From: Solea solea | Lineage: Eukaryota; Chordata; Actinopteri; Pleuronectiformes; Soleidae | DNA length: 64,000 nt | Direction: 5' to 3' | NCBI RefSeq assembly: GCF_958295425.1 | Contig: NC_081139.1 | Location: 12,674,377-12,738,376 of the forward strand | Shown: positions 62,584 through 64,000 of the stretch, in pieces | How positions within the stretch are numbered: position 1 is the first letter of the stretch | Layout: each line of letters opens with the position of its first letter | Notes under the pieces: model-generated | The model's database searches: none | The model's input: the letters and a program-made list of their open reading frames with translations, nothing else | What the model was told of the DNA's origin: nothing | Program-made: the position numbers and the translations under genes

Positions 62584-62722
62584 AACAAGGCAATCAGTGA
62601 TGGCAGACTTCACCCCATTCACGCAACAAGCCTCTGTCGCCCTCTGTTGGTCATATTATTGCCAAGTGCGGAAACGGACACAGCCACTAAAAACAATACT
62701 TCACTCCTACTCCGTGGGGGTG
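62584..62722 (-). repeat. uncharacterised 140-bp dispersed repeat, copy 2 (inverted)
   Basis: Reverse complement of copy 1 at 50890-51040 with a few substitutions. It lacks the (GTCT)n expansion and has a 'taata' insertion between the 'cttggca' and 'tgaccaac' blocks. Both copies end near the same points, which defines the element. Confidence 0.8.
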
Positions 62723-63307
62723 TAGTAATTATTGACGCGTCTTCCAGTGTGTCCTGCCACAGAGGCATACTGCGTTGAAAAACAAGATACAATCAGTTTG
62801 TGTTAAAATTGGTACCTGATGGACCTGGAGCAGAACTCTGCTTGTGTTAACACAACACTGCGTTTAATATAAATAGTTGAATGGACTCTTTTCTGTTATC
62901 TTAACACTGCTATGACTGCTTTACTGTGTATAAATGGCACATTACAGCATTGTGATCCAACAGTATCTGTATTTCTTAAACAATAATTAATGTGACGCAT
63001 TAAATTATCTCCGTCGCTACAGAGGGTGAAGCGATGATCAGCCTGGGAAGATCAGAGGCATATTAGTATTTATACAGTAATAGGATCAGTCACGTTTTGT
63101 TAAAACGAGTTGGTTTATTTAAGTCAAAGAGTCGAGCAAGAGCCTTGGTGTCTCACATCATCAAGCCGTGTTTTTTCTTTTTAACACTGGGTGATTTACT
63201 GCAGGGTGCTCGTGCATTGCAGGAACAACTTGATCCTGCAGCCATTGTTACTGCTGCAACAAAATGTTTTTGCCAAAATGTTCAATTTGTCCAATAAGTG
63301 AATTAAC
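62723..63307. other. no gene seen; intron-like
   Basis: Nothing recognised. Confidence 0.5.
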
Positions 63308-63348
63308 CATCCATCCATCCATTATCTACTGCTTTATCCTCCACCATT
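63308..63348 (-). repeat. 3' tail fragment of the tRNA-SINE family
   Basis: 'ccatccatccatccattatc' followed by 'tactgctttatcctccacca' is the reversed tail of the SINE family (compare 10930-10959). Only about 40 bases remain. Confidence 0.7.
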
Positions 63349-64000
63349 TAGTGTTAAAAACCACTGTCCCCTTGTATGCAACAACTCAGTGTTGCTCAGT
63401 CATAGAGCCTGTAGATAATCAGTGTAAATGGTGATTAAAGTGCAGTTTTTGGAGAAGTTATCAGCTGAATCAAGTTTCTATTGGCATCTGAGTGATTTAG
63501 AATTGAGACAGAACCAGGCTTTGTCCCTCTTCAGTTTTCTCAATTTGTCCCCACCTCTCCTTTTCAACCTCTCCCCCTCCACCATCTTTCCCCATTTTTT
63601 GGTAATCTGTCTTTTATCTACTCCCTGTACCATCAGTGCCCTCTGCTGATCGATGGCAGCTTCACGGCACACTGAAGATGCTGAGCAGCGTGTGCTCTCT
63701 GTTAATGTGCTTTCCTGTTTTTCACATGCTGCCCTGTGTGGCTTCAGAATCTCAGAAATCCGTAGATCTCTCAGTGTCCGGCACAGTTGGACAATGGTTT
63801 CACTGAGCAGCTGATACTAATGGATGCTTTTAGCTCTTCATTCCTCAACAACTGTTCCTCCAAGTCTCTGTGGAAGAGATGTCACTGTCTCTGAGATGTC
63901 TTTGTGCATCTTTTAGGTTTTCCTTGTGATGCTGTGATATAATATTAAATGTGCAGCATGCATTTTGTCATTTGGCATTTTGAAAACCTTTTTCCCCGAG
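63349..64000. other. no gene seen at the right edge
   Basis: Ordinary non-coding DNA, C/T-rich at 63525-63600. The presumed gene would continue beyond the window. Confidence 0.5.

Noticed and set aside
1..64000. CRISPR arrays, operons, phage or viral genes
   Set aside because: No regularly spaced repeats with unique spacers, no prokaryotic gene packing and no retroviral or other viral coding region seen on either strand.

Overview
The window looks like teleost fish nuclear DNA. It is AT-rich, has no dense coding and no bacterial or viral gene organisation, and is full of vertebrate-type microsatellites: (TG)n, (GA)n, (AGAT)n and (AT)n. It also carries dispersed repeats of kinds I know from fish genomes: a tRNA-derived SINE family, small hAT-like elements with 8-bp target-site duplications, and several teleost MITE-like elements. 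I could not name the species.

Almost all of the window reads as intron or 5' flank of one large plus-strand gene. Only two stretches look like real protein-coding exons, and both are first coding exons that end in a phase-1 splice donor. The better one, at 48845-48899, encodes 18 residues that match the N-terminus I remember for GRIP2, the multi-PDZ AMPA-receptor scaffold (also called ABP): a xVSLKxRLGV core followed by basic residues. The other, at 36396-36534, has a strong Kozak context, a polybasic stretch, a Gly-rich linker and a Cys-containing hydrophobic end. I do not recognise it. Its phase and strand would allow it to be an alternative first exon of the same gene, using a promoter 12.4 kb further upstream. 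No later GRIP exon (PDZ domains) was seen in the rest of the window, so the gene would continue past the right edge.

Layout: 1-5.1 kb, flank with SINE tail fragments and a possible conserved regulatory block at about 0.7-1.4 kb. 5.1-13 kb, microsatellites, a complete 246-bp hAT-like element with 8-bp duplication, SINE copies (one nearly full length with a perfect 10-bp duplication), and a second hAT-like element. 13-24 kb, a purine-rich tract, sparse non-coding DNA and a small retroposition-like insertion near 17.1 kb. 24-32 kb, three larger MITE-like repeats. 32-36 kb, mostly unremarkable. 36-37 kb, first candidate exon in a GA-rich leader. 37-47 kb, intron-like with an (AGAT)n tract, a perfect hairpin and a MITE. 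47-49 kb, strand-asymmetric polypyrimidine/polypurine DNA leading to the GRIP2-like exon. 49-64 kb, intron-like, with two copies of an uncharacterised 140-bp repeat in opposite orientation.

I found no RNA gene (apart from the tRNA-like SINE head), no CRISPR array and no autonomous transposon. No previously undescribed biological system is evident. The most informative items are the two putative first exons and the set of repeats with visible insertion footprints.
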